A stretch of 64,000 bases of DNA from Ardenticatenaceae bacterium (GTDB lineage: Bacteria; Chloroflexota; Anaerolineae; Promineifilales; Promineifilaceae), in the NCBI GenBank assembly GCA_020634415.1, contig JACKBT010000026.1, positions 8,033 to 72,032 of the forward strand. The letters run 5' to 3'. Made by a program: the position numbers and the translations under genes. Position 1 is the first letter of the stretch; every line of letters starts with the position of its first letter. The notes under the pieces were generated by a model. The model did no database searches. It was not told where the DNA came from and saw nothing but the letters and a program-made list of their open reading frames with translations. This document shows, in pieces, positions 21,916 to 31,476 of this stretch.

Positions 21916-24423
21916 GTGAACTCCAAGAATTGGGAACGATTTACACAACGTGCCCGGCGTGTTTTGAGCCTGGCACAAGAAGAAGCAGAACGGTTAAACC
22001 ATAGTTATATTGGTAGTGAGCATGTTCTCATCGGGCTTTTGCGGGAAGAAGGGGGAGTAGCGGGGCGTGTATTACGTGAGTTAGGTTTAGATGCCGCACG
22101 TGTACAGGCTATGGTGGAACGTCTTTCTGGCGGACCTGGGACGCGCACGCCTTTTACCAAAACTGAGCTTTCTCCAAGTACGAAACGTGTCTTGGAGTTG
22201 GCTGTTGAAGAAGCCCGACGTATGGGCCAGCATTATATTAGCACGGAGCATTTGCTTTTAGGGCTGGCTCGGCAAAATGAAGGGTTGGCTATTGATGTCT
22301 TGCGTAAGTTTGGCATCAGTCCCGAACAAATTCGCCGTCAGACACGACGGATGCTTAAAGAAAGCCCGGTCGCGGCCACAGAGAGTGTGTCTAGCAGCCG
22401 CCGCACACGTAATAAGAAGGAAAAGAGCAAAACACCAATGGTGGATCAGTTGGCAACTGATTTGACGGCTCTGGCTGAAGACAACAAGTTAGACCCGGTG
22501 ATCGGCCGTCAGATGGAGATTGAGCGGGTTATCCAAATATTGGCGCGGCGCACGAAAAACAACCCGGCGCTTATTGGTGAACCAGGTGTTGGTAAAACGG
22601 CCATTATTGAAGGTTTGGCGCAACGCATTGTAGATGGGCAGGTGCCCGAAGTTTTGCAAAGCAAGCGTGTGCTTCAACTAGATGTTGGTAGTCTTGTAGC
22701 TGGCACAATGTATCGTGGTCAGTTTGAAGAGCGGCTCAAGCGGGTTATTGATGAGTTGAAATCCAGTGAATCTATTCTATTTATTGATGAGGTTCATATG
22801 CTGGTGGGGGCTGGTTCGGCCGGTAGTTCGGTTGATGCCGCCAACATTTTGAAACCATCGTTGGCACGTGGTGAGTTGCAATGTATTGGCGCAACCACGA
22901 TGGAGGAGTATCGCAAGTATATTGAGAGTGATGCGGCTTTGGAGCGGCGTTTCCAACCCATTCACGTGGATGAACCCACACCTGAGGAGGCTGTGGAAAT
23001 TTTGCGGGGCATTAAGGAGCCTTACGAGAAGCATCACAATTTGTTTATTACGGATGAGGCGATTGAAGCGGCCGTTCAGCTTTCTACGCGCTATGTGACA
23101 GAAAGGTTCTTGCCGGATAAAGCCATTGACTTGATTGACGAGAGTGCTTCACGGGTACGGATGTATCGTGCACCACAGCCAGCAGATGTGCGTGAGACGT
23201 ATGAAGAGCTGCGTGAGTTGCGGGAAGAACGGAATTTAGCGGTGGAAGACGGCCGTTATGAAGAAGCTAACCGCCTCCGTGGACAGGAAGAAGAGTTACA
23301 GCGTCAGTTAGATCAACTGCGAGCGGGTAGCAGCGGCGAAAACAGCATTAGTGTCACGGCCGAAGATATTGCTGAGGTGCTGGCAATGTGGACAGGTATT
23401 CCCGTGTATCAATTCACGGAAGAAGAATCGGCACGTCTGCTGCGTATGGAAGAAGAACTACAAAAGTCCATCGTCGGCCAAAGAGAAGCCATTGAAGCTA
23501 TCTCCAAAGCTGTGCGACGGGCGCGGGCGGGACTGAAAGACCCCAAACGGCCGATTGGCTCTTTCATCTTCCTTGGCCCCACTGGTGTTGGCAAAACCGA
23601 GTTAACAAAATCTCTGGCCACCTTCCTCTTTGGGAGCGAAGATGCCCTGGTGCAGCTCGACATGTCCGAGTTTATGGAACGGCACAGCATTGCCCGGTTA
23701 GTAGGTTCGCCTCCTGGCTACATTGGCTACGAAGATGCCGGACAACTTACGGAAGCCGTTCGTCGCCGTCCTTACTCCATCGTCGTTTTTGACGAGATCG
23801 AAAAGGCACACCCAGAAGCATTTAACATTCTCTTGCAAATAATGGAAGAAGGTCATTTATCTGACGCGAAAGGGCAGAAAGTGAACTTCCGCAATGCCAT
23901 TATCATCATGACCTCGAATGTAGGTGCAGAAACCATTAAGCGTGGCCCGAATTTGGGTTTTGCATTCCAACGCGATGAGGCTTTGGAAGAGAAAGAAGCC
24001 TATGCGGAAATGCGCAAGACATTGATGGATCAGCTAAAGCGTCAATTCCGACCTGAATTCATCAATCGTGTGGACAGCATCATCGTGTTTAAGCAGCTTT
24101 CCCAATCTAATATTCGCCAAATCGTAGATATTATTTTGGGTGAAGTGAATGAGCGGTTGGTGGAGCACGAGCTTACACTTGAGGCCACAGATGTGGCGCG
24201 TGATTGGCTGGCGAAACATGGGTATGATGCTGAGTTTGGCGCACGGCCGTTACGCCGCCTGGTGCAAACAAGTGTGGAAGACAAACTGTCAGATGCCGTT
24301 TTGAGTGGCAAGTTCAAAGACAATCCGGTTATTTTGGTAGATGTAGACCCAGAAACCGATGAAATAGTCCTGACTCACCCCGAAAATGAGCAAGAAATTG
24401 AACAAGTAGCATCTCCTGCCTGA
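21916..24423 (+). CDS. clpC: Clp protease ATP-binding subunit ClpC
   Basis: The 835-residue AAA+ unfoldase has two Clp-N repeats (about residues 1-150), a first ATPase module with Walker A GEPGVGKT near residue 220, a UVR motif region with [14 protein letters not shown] near 440, and a second module with Walker [11 protein letters not shown] near 554. The middle UVR-type coiled region and overall length indicate ClpC rather than ClpA or ClpB. It unfolds proteins for ClpP. The start codon is GTG at 21916 with GAGGTGA upstream. It follows rpsA by 91 bp on the same strand and ends at a strong terminator. Confidence 0.94.
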   Translation: MNSKNWERFTQRARRVLSLAQEEAERLNHSYIGSEHVLIGLLREEGGVAGRVLRELGLDAARVQAMVERLSGGPGTRTPFTKTELSPSTKRVLELAVEEARRMGQHYISTEHLLLGLARQNEGLAIDVLRKFGISPEQIRRQTRRMLKESPVAATESVSSSRRTRNKKEKSKTPMVDQLATDLTALAEDNKLDPVIGRQMEIERVIQILARRTKNNPALIGEPGVGKTAIIEGLAQRIVDGQVPEVLQSKRVLQLDVGSLVAGTMYRGQFEERLKRVIDELKSSESILFIDEVHMLVGAGSAGSSVDAANILKPSLARGELQCIGATTMEEYRKYIESDAALERRFQPIHVDEPTPEEAVEILRGIKEPYEKHHNLFITDEAIEAAVQLSTRYVTERFLPDKAIDLIDESASRVRMYRAPQPADVRETYEELRELREERNLAVEDGRYEEANRLRGQEEELQRQLDQLRAGSSGENSISVTAEDIAEVLAMWTGIPVYQFTEEESARLLRMEEELQKSIVGQREAIEAISKAVRRARAGLKDPKRPIGSFIFLGPTGVGKTELTKSLATFLFGSEDALVQLDMSEFMERHSIARLVGSPPGYIGYEDAGQLTEAVRRRPYSIVVFDEIEKAHPEAFNILLQIMEEGHLSDAKGQKVNFRNAIIIMTSNVGAETIKRGPNLGFAFQRDEALEEKEAYAEMRKTLMDQLKRQFRPEFINRVDSIIVFKQLSQSNIRQIVDIILGEVNERLVEHELTLEATDVARDWLAKHGYDAEFGARPLRRLVQTSVEDKLSDAVLSGKFKDNPVILVDVDPETDEIVLTHPENEQEIEQVASPA

Positions 24424-24446
24424 GGCAGATGGCTTTCCTAGCAAAT

Positions 24447-24476
24447 AAAAAAGCCCACATTTCTGTGGGCTTTTTA
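24447..24476. terminator. Bidirectional terminator after clpC
   Basis: AAAAAAGCCCACA and TGTGGGCTTTTT form a perfect stem with a TTTC loop and T-runs on both sides. It separates clpC from the convergent LysM lipoprotein gene. Confidence 0.9.
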
Positions 24477-24497
24477 TTTTCCATTTTGCTAATGTTT

Positions 24498-24902
24498 TTA
24501 GCTGTCTTCACGAGGCAAGGGAATGATCAATGAATCACCTACCTCAATGTGATTAATATTACGGATGTTGTTAATGCGAGCCAGGTCCGAAATCGGAACA
24601 CCATATCTATCACATAATTTGGCTAATGTATCACCGGGTTGAACAATGTGGATGATCCGTGTGCCACTGTAATTGCCTACTAAGTAAAGATGGCCTTCAT
24701 GGTCCATTGGAGCGGGCGTAAATGTGGGAGGAAGCATTGTTGGGGTAGGTGCTTCCGCACGGGGAACATTTTCAGAAGCAACCGCTGAATCGTTTTCACC
24801 ATTACCATCATCATTGAATCCAGGTAATGCTGATGGGCCATCATCTGAACATGCTGCTAACAGTAAAAGAAGAAATAGCACGGCAATTATTATTTTTCTC
24901 AT
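24498..24902 (-). CDS. LysM-domain lipoprotein
   Basis: The 134-residue protein has a lipoprotein signal (RKIIIAVLFLLLLLAAC, with the Cys as acylation site), a Pro/Thr-rich linker (PTPTMLPPTFTPAP) and one C-terminal LysM domain (about residues 85-130: HIVQPGDTLAKLCDRYGVPI). LysM binds N-acetylglucosamine-containing polymers such as peptidoglycan, so the protein is probably anchored outside and bound to wall glycan. AGGAGG lies 6 nt before the ATG. The AT-rich region upstream (24903-25082) contains no other gene that I can recognise. Confidence 0.88.
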   Translation of the reverse strand: MRKIIIAVLFLLLLLAACSDDGPSALPGFNDDGNGENDSAVASENVPRAEAPTPTMLPPTFTPAPMDHEGHLYLVGNYSGTRIIHIVQPGDTLAKLCDRYGVPISDLARINNIRNINHIEVGDSLIIPLPREDS

Positions 24903-25082
24903 TTGTGCCTCCTAGGCAGTTTGCCTAAATATGCCCCCATTATAACAAAGTCGCCCTTTTTTTTGAAGGGGGTATACATAATGATGTAAAGTATAACCAT
25001 CTCCCCCTAATATGAAAATAGTACTACAAAGATAGCCTGGTTTCTATTCATAACCATTGGCTGTTGGCGCACTTGTGGCCAT

Positions 25083-26516
25083 TTAACTTGCTGTTTGTAC
25101 GGTAGATAAGCGAGTGGCAGCAACAGCTAACCCAATGAAAAGCCAAAATGCTGTCACGGCATGATGGAATTCCAGGTTAAATAGATAGTGATCAAAGATG
25201 CCGGATGTAAGTGCGCCGACTAGGGCTGCATGTAAACCTAACCATACAGCATCCGCATGAAAATGCTGCTTAAACCAGTGTCGGTTGGCAAAAGCATAGC
25301 CGAATACCGTACCAATGATCAGAAGGAAAAAGAATAGACCCACTAAACCCATGTTTTGGGCGATGGTGAAATAGACGTTGGCGACACCTAAGTAGATGTC
25401 TATGTCGGGTGTGCCGGCAAAACCGACACCGAAGATGGGATAACGGCCGATCAGCGTCAGCGCATCCTTATATTCCCCAAACCGCATTTGGGTGGCTAAA
25501 TCTTGCCCCAAAAAGCCCTCAGCAAAACGGCCGATATACCCCTGCGTCACTGGCAGCACCAACATCAGCAAGCCTACGCCCACCATATAGGGGATGAGCC
25601 GCCGATAGCGCATGATGGCTACAAACAGCAGCCCCGCAGCCAGCCCCAACATGGCTCCTCGTGAAAAGGTGAGAATGAGGGCGATGAAGATAAGACCCAC
25701 GATAACGGCCGTTAACCAACGCGAAAAAAGCGGCTTCTTCGACACAATTTGCGGCCCAGCCAACGCCCCAATCATCAGCAAAAGGCCACCGAGAACATTA
25801 GGGTCAACCGATGTGCCAATGGCCCGTTCCGAGAGTTCTGGGTTTTCTTCAATGTAGCGGATGACCTGCCCGCCAGGATAGCCCAATCGCACCAAAATAT
25901 TCAGAAGATCATTGGCTATATCATCAGGCAGAAGCCAGAAGAAAATGGCGATGGCTGAAGCGGCCGCGCCGGCCAATAGGATCACTTTTACCAATCGCTC
26001 TAAACGCTGCCAGTCGGAGCAGTAATCTACAATAACGAGCACAAAGCCGATGCTGAGGATTAGTTCGGCGAACTTGCGGGCTAAAGTTGGGGTGAAGGGG
26101 CCATTGCTGAGGCCAAAGATGAAAGCAAAGATGGCGATAATGATGAAGAGGACGAGGGGAATGGTAATGGGAGCCGTGATGATGGTGCGTTTTTGACCGG
26201 TGACGATGCTTAAGGCCCAAATGCCGACCACCGCGCCCAGGGCCACATCCAAAAAGGTGGGGGTGATGCCGATGTCAATGGGCAAGGTGGCAAAGGGCAG
26301 CAGGCAAACAACCGCAATCACGCCCCAAAAGCCGACCTCGATATCGCGCAGGACGATGATGGCGGCTAGACCGGCCACAAGCACAGCCGCTCCCACCAAT
26401 GGCCCACCAAAGGCGAGGAGGATGCCACTGATAACGGCCGTTAATCCCACCATCACCCCCAAAGCCAGCGGTGAGCGGGTTGGATTTATAGGGTAATGTG
26501 GGTCTGTCCTCTCCAA
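25083..26516 (-). CDS. O-antigen ligase / Wzy-like polysaccharide membrane protein
   Basis: The 477-residue protein has about 11-12 membrane helices and one long outer loop in the second half (about residues 325-380, with RFGEYKDALTLIGRYPIFGVGFAG). The motif RYPIFGVGFG is typical of the O-antigen ligase/polymerase (Wzy_C) superfamily. It would polymerise or ligate surface polysaccharide on a lipid carrier. The frame's first start is TTG at 26516, inside a GGAGATT repeat; the true start may be further downstream. It lies 26 bp after a MazG-like gene and a glycosyltransferase gene on the same strand, which supports a surface-glycan role. Confidence 0.8.
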   Translation of the reverse strand: MERTDPHYPINPTRSPLALGVMVGLTAVISGILLAFGGPLVGAAVLVAGLAAIIVLRDIEVGFWGVIAVVCLLPFATLPIDIGITPTFLDVALGAVVGIWALSIVTGQKRTIITAPITIPLVLFIIIAIFAFIFGLSNGPFTPTLARKFAELILSIGFVLVIVDYCSDWQRLERLVKVILLAGAAASAIAIFFWLLPDDIANDLLNILVRLGYPGGQVIRYIEENPELSERAIGTSVDPNVLGGLLLMIGALAGPQIVSKKPLFSRWLTAVIVGLIFIALILTFSRGAMLGLAAGLLFVAIMRYRRLIPYMVGVGLLMLVLPVTQGYIGRFAEGFLGQDLATQMRFGEYKDALTLIGRYPIFGVGFAGTPDIDIYLGVANVYFTIAQNMGLVGLFFFLLIIGTVFGYAFANRHWFKQHFHADAVWLGLHAALVGALTSGIFDHYLFNLEFHHAVTAFWLFIGLAVAATRLSTVQTAS

Positions 26517-26565
26517 TCTCCAATCTCCATTAGCAAAGCGGCCTAGTCTCCAATCAGCCCCTCTG
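26511..26565. repeat. GGAGACT-type repeat overlapping a gene start
   Basis: TCCAATCTCCAATCTCCATT followed by CTAGTCTCCAATCAG. It is mostly one-armed and overlaps the 5' end of the O-antigen-ligase-like gene, so that the first residues of that frame are encoded by the repeat. Confidence 0.6.
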
Positions 26566-26857
26566 CCTTCATTTTTTCATAAGAGTTGTGGATAGTCGCT
26601 TCCAATTCTGCCTCAATGCCATAGTAGGCAGCTATCTGCAAGGCGCATCTTAACACGTCTTGCACTTCTTTGGCGAGTTTGTGTCGATCTGGTTCACCAT
26701 GCTTTTGGCGTTTGATGCCACTACCTTCAAAGTGATTGACCTGCGCGGCGAGTTCGCCACACTCTTCGGCCAGACGTGTGACTATTTGGAAAGGGTTTTC
26801 GCCATGCGGAAAACGTTTACGCAGCCCTTCGTTGATCTTTTTGATTCGTTCCATCAT
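26543..26857 (-). CDS. MazG-like nucleotide pyrophosphohydrolase
   Basis: The 104-residue all-helical protein carries the MazG signature EECGELAAQ (about residues 30-38) and a second acidic helix with KEVQDVLRCALQIA; together these supply the Mg2+-binding E-x-x-E and E-x-x-D residues. It would hydrolyse a (d)NTP to the monophosphate, a house-cleaning function. Its ATG overlaps the TGA of the upstream glycosyltransferase gene (ATGA), so it is translationally coupled. The single-domain length matches short MazG-like proteins. Confidence 0.82.
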   Translation of the reverse strand: MMERIKKINEGLRKRFPHGENPFQIVTRLAEECGELAAQVNHFEGSGIKRQKHGEPDRHKLAKEVQDVLRCALQIAAYYGIEAELEATIHNSYEKMKAEGLIGD

Positions 26858-29181
26858 TCATCCACACGAATGGGGGTGAGAATGAGGAAGTCGTCGGTGA
26901 GACGGCCGTCTGCCGTCATCATCTGCAATCTCCCTTCATTTTGGGTATATGCACCCAAAATCAGAGGATATACATCGGGCGGTGTGTTGGGGGCAATGGT
27001 CAAAACCATCTCCACAGTTTGCACTTCTTCAGACAGCCAACTGCTGGTTGTTTGTGGCAAATCTTGGGCAGCGTAACGGGTGGTGGTTTCCAAATCTACA
27101 ATCTGGGCAAAGAAGGTGTAATTGGTGGTAAGCGGCCGTTTGGCCTGCCAATACAACGTCAAATTTACCTGCTCACCAGGGCGAGCATGGCGTGGTGTCA
27201 CCTCAAAACCAACCAGTTCCAACTCATCCTCAAAGTTGACCTGAACGGGATTGGGATAATCACCAGGAACGGGTTCTAGTTGCAAATGGGCAATGGTGGC
27301 CGCATCACCCCCATCTACAAGGGGCAATCGCTCGAAGGTGTAATAGTCGTAAAGACCAATGGTTAGTTCAAGGTCGGCAGGGGCAACGGCCGTTTCCGGC
27401 AATCTTAACTGGTAATAGTTAAACACTCGCTCACCAGCTTGCAGCAAAGAAGTGGGACGCAACCCTTGATCCAGATACATATCTCGTTGGGCGATCGGCC
27501 GTCCCAGTACCGGGTCATTCACATGGACGAAGACGCTCCAATTACGCGCCATCGGCTGCAGCATTTCCCATTCCAGCATCAGGTCTATGGTATCGCCGGG
27601 TTGGCGTGTGGGGTCATTCTGGGCAACGGCCGTTTGCCCCACCTCATAACCAACCAGCCTAATTTTGTCGTCAAAATTGATAGCGACCTCATTTTGCACA
27701 AGCCAGGGAGATGTGAACTGTTGAGGCTGGTAAGCGGGACGAATCCAGAGGAAGGGGGCAGCGGCGGCCACGAGGAAGAGGAAGGTGGAGACGGCCGTTA
27801 ACACCCATCGCCCCACCTTTTGCGGCAGCCAGCCAGCCAAACCTATCGCCAACAGCACATTCAACGCCGAAATCGCCGTAAACACCAGCCGCCCCTGCGA
27901 CGACCACGTCGTCCGCGCCCACTGCACCAGCCCAAAGATGACGGCGAAGGAAAAAAGCAGGCAAACGACGAGGCCAAAATAGCGGCGAACAAGAAGAAGG
28001 AGATTAGAGACTAGAGACTGGAGACTACGCCGCGTTGCTAACTCAGTCTCTAGTCTCCAGTCCCTAGTCTCTTTTATCCCAAAAACCACAAACCCCACCA
28101 CCCCCACCACCAACACCCCATTCAACAGCCGGTAAATCCACGTCCACATGGGTACATTCACGCCGCCAAACAAACCCCAATAGGAAAGCAAAAAACCCCA
28201 ACGCTCATCCCAAAGTTGGGCCACAGACGCGGGATGAGCACGCTGCCCCAACACAGCAATGAAGGCATTCCAACCCAGCCAATCGCCATACAATTGAATG
28301 TTGCGATAATACCACCAGCCAGCGATGAGCAAAACGGGGACGAGGAGAATGGCAAAATAGGCGATGGTGCGAAGAAGAATGGAGATGAGAGATTGGAGAC
28401 TGGTGACTGAGGACTGTTCACTTTTCACTGAATATTGTTCACTAAACAGGGCGATGAAAATGGTGCCGAAGGCCAGCGGCAGCAGGCCAAAGGTGCCTTC
28501 TTTGGTGAGAATGCCCAGGCCAATGATGCTGCCGAGAAAAAGAGCGGTTTTATGGTGGGCAAACGGCCGTTTCACCACCCACATCACCATCACCACCAAC
28601 GCCCACGAAGCCAACAGCACCGCCAAATTATCATTATTCACCGCCCCACTAATAAACAAAAACATAGGCGTAAACCCATTCATCGCCGCCGCCCCCAAAG
28701 CAATATCCGGTCGCTCCGGCACAGTCAATTTAGCTAGACGATACGTCAGATAAACCGTACCCACACCCAGCAGCACCGAAAAGATGCGCACAATATGCAC
28801 CGCCAGCAGCGTGCCCTGCCACTGGTTAAAAGCCGGATCGTGAATGGCAAGATTGATATTGCCATCGGCCGTTATCACCCCATTATCCACATGCGGATTC
28901 AGCCAGCGCACCTGCTCCATATCGGCCGTGTCAATCCAAAAAGTAAGAGCCGCCCCCAGATAGTAATAAAGCGGCGGTTGACTGGCTTCTTGCTTCCAGG
29001 GGCCAGCCAAAGCCGGATCAAAAACCTGCACCGGCAGCGGATTCCCATCAGCCAAATGGCGAATCATCGGATAGTGCCACAACTCGTCAGATGCCTCAAA
29101 AGCCGGCGTCACAACGGCATAAGCCACCCCCAGCAGGATAAACAATAGAAGGATTAAAGACAGGCTGCGTTTTTCCGTCAT
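26854..29181 (-). CDS. GT-C family membrane glycosyltransferase (third copy)
   Basis: The 775-residue membrane protein begins with a helix and then FEASDELWHYPMIRHLADG, the acidic first-loop motif of GT-C enzymes. About 11 helices are followed by an exterior beta-rich region that contains the shared motif twice (INFDDKIRLVGYEV and VNFEDELELVGFEV). It is paralogous to the genes at 14856 and 17618 in this region. Two iterated-word repeats are embedded in frame: one encodes ETRDWRLETELATRRSLQSL at 27999-28073, the other SVKSEQSSVTSLQSLIS at 28380-28442. It probably acts with the O-antigen-ligase-like protein in surface glycan assembly. Confidence 0.82.
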   Translation of the reverse strand: MTEKRSLSLILLLFILLGVAYAVVTPAFEASDELWHYPMIRHLADGNPLPVQVFDPALAGPWKQEASQPPLYYYLGAALTFWIDTADMEQVRWLNPHVDNGVITADGNINLAIHDPAFNQWQGTLLAVHIVRIFSVLLGVGTVYLTYRLAKLTVPERPDIALGAAAMNGFTPMFLFISGAVNNDNLAVLLASWALVVMVMWVVKRPFAHHKTALFLGSIIGLGILTKEGTFGLLPLAFGTIFIALFSEQYSVKSEQSSVTSLQSLISILLRTIAYFAILLVPVLLIAGWWYYRNIQLYGDWLGWNAFIAVLGQRAHPASVAQLWDERWGFLLSYWGLFGGVNVPMWTWIYRLLNGVLVVGVVGFVVFGIKETRDWRLETELATRRSLQSLVSNLLLLVRRYFGLVVCLLFSFAVIFGLVQWARTTWSSQGRLVFTAISALNVLLAIGLAGWLPQKVGRWVLTAVSTFLFLVAAAAPFLWIRPAYQPQQFTSPWLVQNEVAINFDDKIRLVGYEVGQTAVAQNDPTRQPGDTIDLMLEWEMLQPMARNWSVFVHVNDPVLGRPIAQRDMYLDQGLRPTSLLQAGERVFNYYQLRLPETAVAPADLELTIGLYDYYTFERLPLVDGGDAATIAHLQLEPVPGDYPNPVQVNFEDELELVGFEVTPRHARPGEQVNLTLYWQAKRPLTTNYTFFAQIVDLETTTRYAAQDLPQTTSSWLSEEVQTVEMVLTIAPNTPPDVYPLILGAYTQNEGRLQMMTADGRLTDDFLILTPIRVDE
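27999..28073. repeat. GGAGACT-type palindrome inside a coding region
   Basis: The left arm GAGACTAGAGACTGGAGACT and the right arm AGTCTCTAGTCTCCAGTCCC flank a loop containing CGCCGCGTTGCTAA. It is in frame in the third glycosyltransferase gene, in a cytoplasmic or outer loop between helices. Confidence 0.82.
28380..28442. repeat. Mixed iterated-word repeat inside a coding region
   Basis: GAGATTGGAGACTGGTGACT is followed by GTTCACTTTTCACTG and TTGTTCACT words. It is also in frame in the gene at 26854-29181 and encodes a Ser/Gln-rich loop. Confidence 0.55.
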
Positions 29182-29313
29182 AGATTAGTGATTGTACTGG
29201 CAAGTAAGCAATGGGACGACTACGTTTTCCGTCCGAAAAACCCATAACCATTCATAACCAAGTGGCTTTTTACCAAGCCAAAAACATGCAGCTACCCCCA
29301 CAAAATCCATCAA

Positions 29314-29346
29314 AAAAACTGATATATCAATAGCATATCAGTTTTT
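29314..29346. terminator. Hairpin with A/T runs between divergent genes
   Basis: AAAAACTGATAT (29314-29325) pairs with ATATCAGTTTTT (29335-29346). It has terminator form on both strands. It lies upstream of the peptide transporter promoter and could insulate it. The rest of 29182-29640 shows only the promoter, the two-codon frame and a Shine-Dalgarno. Confidence 0.65.
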
Positions 29347-29374
29347 GGCATGAAACAAAAAGTCATGTTATCAT
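29345..29374 (+). promoter_or_regulatory. Promoter of the peptide ABC transporter operon
   Basis: TTGGCA (29345-29350), an 18-bp spacer and TATCAT (29369-29374). The expected start near 29381 gives a long leader of about 260 nt before the binding-protein gene. Confidence 0.55.
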
Positions 29375-29567
29375 GAAGAGCCATGCCGCTTAGCTAATGT
29401 CACAATCACAGCAAACGTCTTACTCAACATTAGCCCTTTCACGATTTGCAGGAAAAAAGTTCAACAAAATCCTCTGCAAATTACAACCCAAAAAGTAACT
29501 TTGTTTGCCAGGTTGTTCGCGTTCTCTGGGCAATAACGCGCAAACAGAAGATATTGAGGAGGTGAAT

Positions 29568-29576
29568 ATGGTGTAA
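29568..29576 (+). other. Two-codon upstream reading frame (M-V-stop)
   Basis: GAGGAGGTGA (29556-29565) is an excellent Shine-Dalgarno, but the ATG it serves at 29568 is followed by one codon and TAA. It sits 65 nt upstream of the real start in the transporter leader and may be a regulatory decoy or a relic. Confidence 0.4.
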
Positions 29577-29640
29577 CACAAAGTTAATCATCCCCAAAGC
29601 CAATAAATAAATCTAACACACCCACCTAGGAGGAGGTAAA

Positions 29641-31386
29641 ATGAAAAACCCTCAAAGAATTTCAAAGAAGGAGATGGCTAAGATCCATCCCTACATCCCC
29701 GAAGCTTATACAAAATTAGAACAAGGGCGTATTAATCGTCGTGAATTTTTGCGTATTTCCACCCTGCTGGGCATGTCGGCTGGTGTGGCTATTGCCGCAG
29801 CCGCTTGCAGCTCCGGCGGGGGCACCACCGAGCAAGAGCCAGCCGCCACCACTGCTGCCAGCGAATCCACTGGCTCAGAATCTGAACAAACTGAAGCCCC
29901 AGCGCCCACAGGTGGCATTCAACGCGGTGGCAAGCTCACCAAGTCCATGCAGTTGCAGCTTTTAGATCACCCTGCCCGTCTCTCTTGGGTAGAAGGGGCC
30001 AATATTGTGCGCCAATTGGGTGAATATCTGACTGAAACTGGCACAGACAACATTACTCGCCCCTACTTGCTAGATCGTTGGGAGGCCAGCGATGATGTAA
30101 AAACATGGGATTTGTATCTGCGCCAGGGCATTAAGTTTAACAATGGTGATGAGTTAACGGCCGATGATGTCATGTTCACCTTCGGTGAATGGCTTAACCC
30201 CGACGTCGGTTCCTCCATGCTCGGTCTGCTTTCCTACCTGAGCGGTATGCAGGATGTGGAAAAAGTAGACGATTACCATGTTCGCATGCACCTGCAAACC
30301 CCCAATATTGGTGTGCCGGAGCACCTTTTCCATTACCCCGCCATCATTTTGCACCGCAGCTTTGAAGGCGACATTGTGCAACAGCCCATTGGCACAGGTG
30401 CCTTTACTTTGGAAGAGTATGCAGAAGGCGAACGCGCCGTTTTCAAACGCCGTGAGGATTATTGGCGTATGGGCGAAGATGGCAACCCGCTGCCTTATCT
30501 CGATGAAATCGTTTACGTTTCCACCGACAAAGATGCGGGTGTAGCGGCTTTGCAATCGGGCCAGGTAGATTCTCTGTACGATCCACGTCCCAGTGACTTC
30601 CAGGCTTTGAAAGACTTGCCCTCTCTGGCTGTGTATCCGGCCAGCACCGCCCAATGTCTTGTCTTGCGTATGCGGGTAGACCTGGAACCCTGGAATGACA
30701 ACCGGGTACGCACGGCGATGAAGATGGTTCAGGATCGGGCCAAGAATCTGCAATTGGCCTACTTTGGCGAAGGCGATCTGTCTATTGATGCTCATGTGGC
30801 CCCTGTGCATCCCGCTTATGCTGATATAGGTATTCCTGAATATGATCCAGAAGGTGCTAAAGCTCTGTTGGAAGAGTATGCTGCGGAAATGGGTCTGGAA
30901 CTACCTTTGAAGGTGACGCTGGCTACCAAGAATGACCAAAATGAGCCGGAATTGGCTCAGACTTTGAAGGAAACAGCGTTGGCTGGTGGTTTTGATATTA
31001 CGCTGGATATTACAGAGCCAAATGGGTATTGGGATCGCTGGACTGAGGTGGACTTGGGTATTACGTCTTGGACGCATCGGCCGTTAGACACGATGGTGCT
31101 GCCTTTGGCTTACATTGAGGAAGCGATTGGGGCCTGGAATGAGACCCGTTGGACCGATGAAGAGTTTGAGACCAAGTTGCGTGAAGCGGAAGCGACGCTG
31201 GATGTTGAGGCTCGTCGGGAGATCATGAAGGATATCGAAACGATCATGCAAGAGCGTGGCCCCATCGGCAACAGCTTCTGGAAGAACGTATGGAATATTA
31301 CGCACAAGAAATTCCAGAATGTGGTTGGCCATCCCACCGCCTATGATCTGCTTTATGAAGTGTGGATTGACGAAAGTCAGGCGTAG
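29641..31386 (+). CDS. ABC transporter substrate-binding lipoprotein (family 5, peptide type)
   Basis: The 581-residue protein has a Tat signal (NRREFLRIS, twin Arg at 33-34) that ends in a lipobox with Cys56, then a Ser/Thr/Glu-rich linker and a family 5 solute-binding domain (about residues 90-580; GIKFNNGDELTADDVMFTF is the typical signature). Members bind oligopeptides, nickel or sugars; the operon layout suggests oligopeptides. It is exported folded and anchored by lipid. AGGAGG lies 7 nt upstream of the ATG. Two permeases and a fused ATPase follow, which completes a transporter. Confidence 0.92.
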   Translation: MKNPQRISKKEMAKIHPYIPEAYTKLEQGRINRREFLRISTLLGMSAGVAIAAAACSSGGGTTEQEPAATTAASESTGSESEQTEAPAPTGGIQRGGKLTKSMQLQLLDHPARLSWVEGANIVRQLGEYLTETGTDNITRPYLLDRWEASDDVKTWDLYLRQGIKFNNGDELTADDVMFTFGEWLNPDVGSSMLGLLSYLSGMQDVEKVDDYHVRMHLQTPNIGVPEHLFHYPAIILHRSFEGDIVQQPIGTGAFTLEEYAEGERAVFKRREDYWRMGEDGNPLPYLDEIVYVSTDKDAGVAALQSGQVDSLYDPRPSDFQALKDLPSLAVYPASTAQCLVLRMRVDLEPWNDNRVRTAMKMVQDRAKNLQLAYFGEGDLSIDAHVAPVHPAYADIGIPEYDPEGAKALLEEYAAEMGLELPLKVTLATKNDQNEPELAQTLKETALAGGFDITLDITEPNGYWDRWTEVDLGITSWTHRPLDTMVLPLAYIEEAIGAWNETRWTDEEFETKLREAEATLDVEARREIMKDIETIMQERGPIGNSFWKNVWNITHKKFQNVVGHPTAYDLLYEVWIDESQA

Positions 31387-31403
31387 TTAAAGCGAAGTAG
31401 TTT

Positions 31404-31453
31404 AGTAATTGGGTAATTGGGTAATTACCCAATTACTCAATTATCAATTACCC
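31404..31453. repeat. GGGTAATT-type iterated-word palindrome
   Basis: GTAATTGGGTAATTGGGTAA is followed by its complement TTACCCAATTACTCAATTAT, forming a hairpin between the binding-protein and permease genes. A related element lies at 60002-60061. It could lower read-through and so set the ratio of binding protein to permease. Confidence 0.75.
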
Positions 31454-31476
31454 CATCATTTGCCAGGAGAAGCGTT

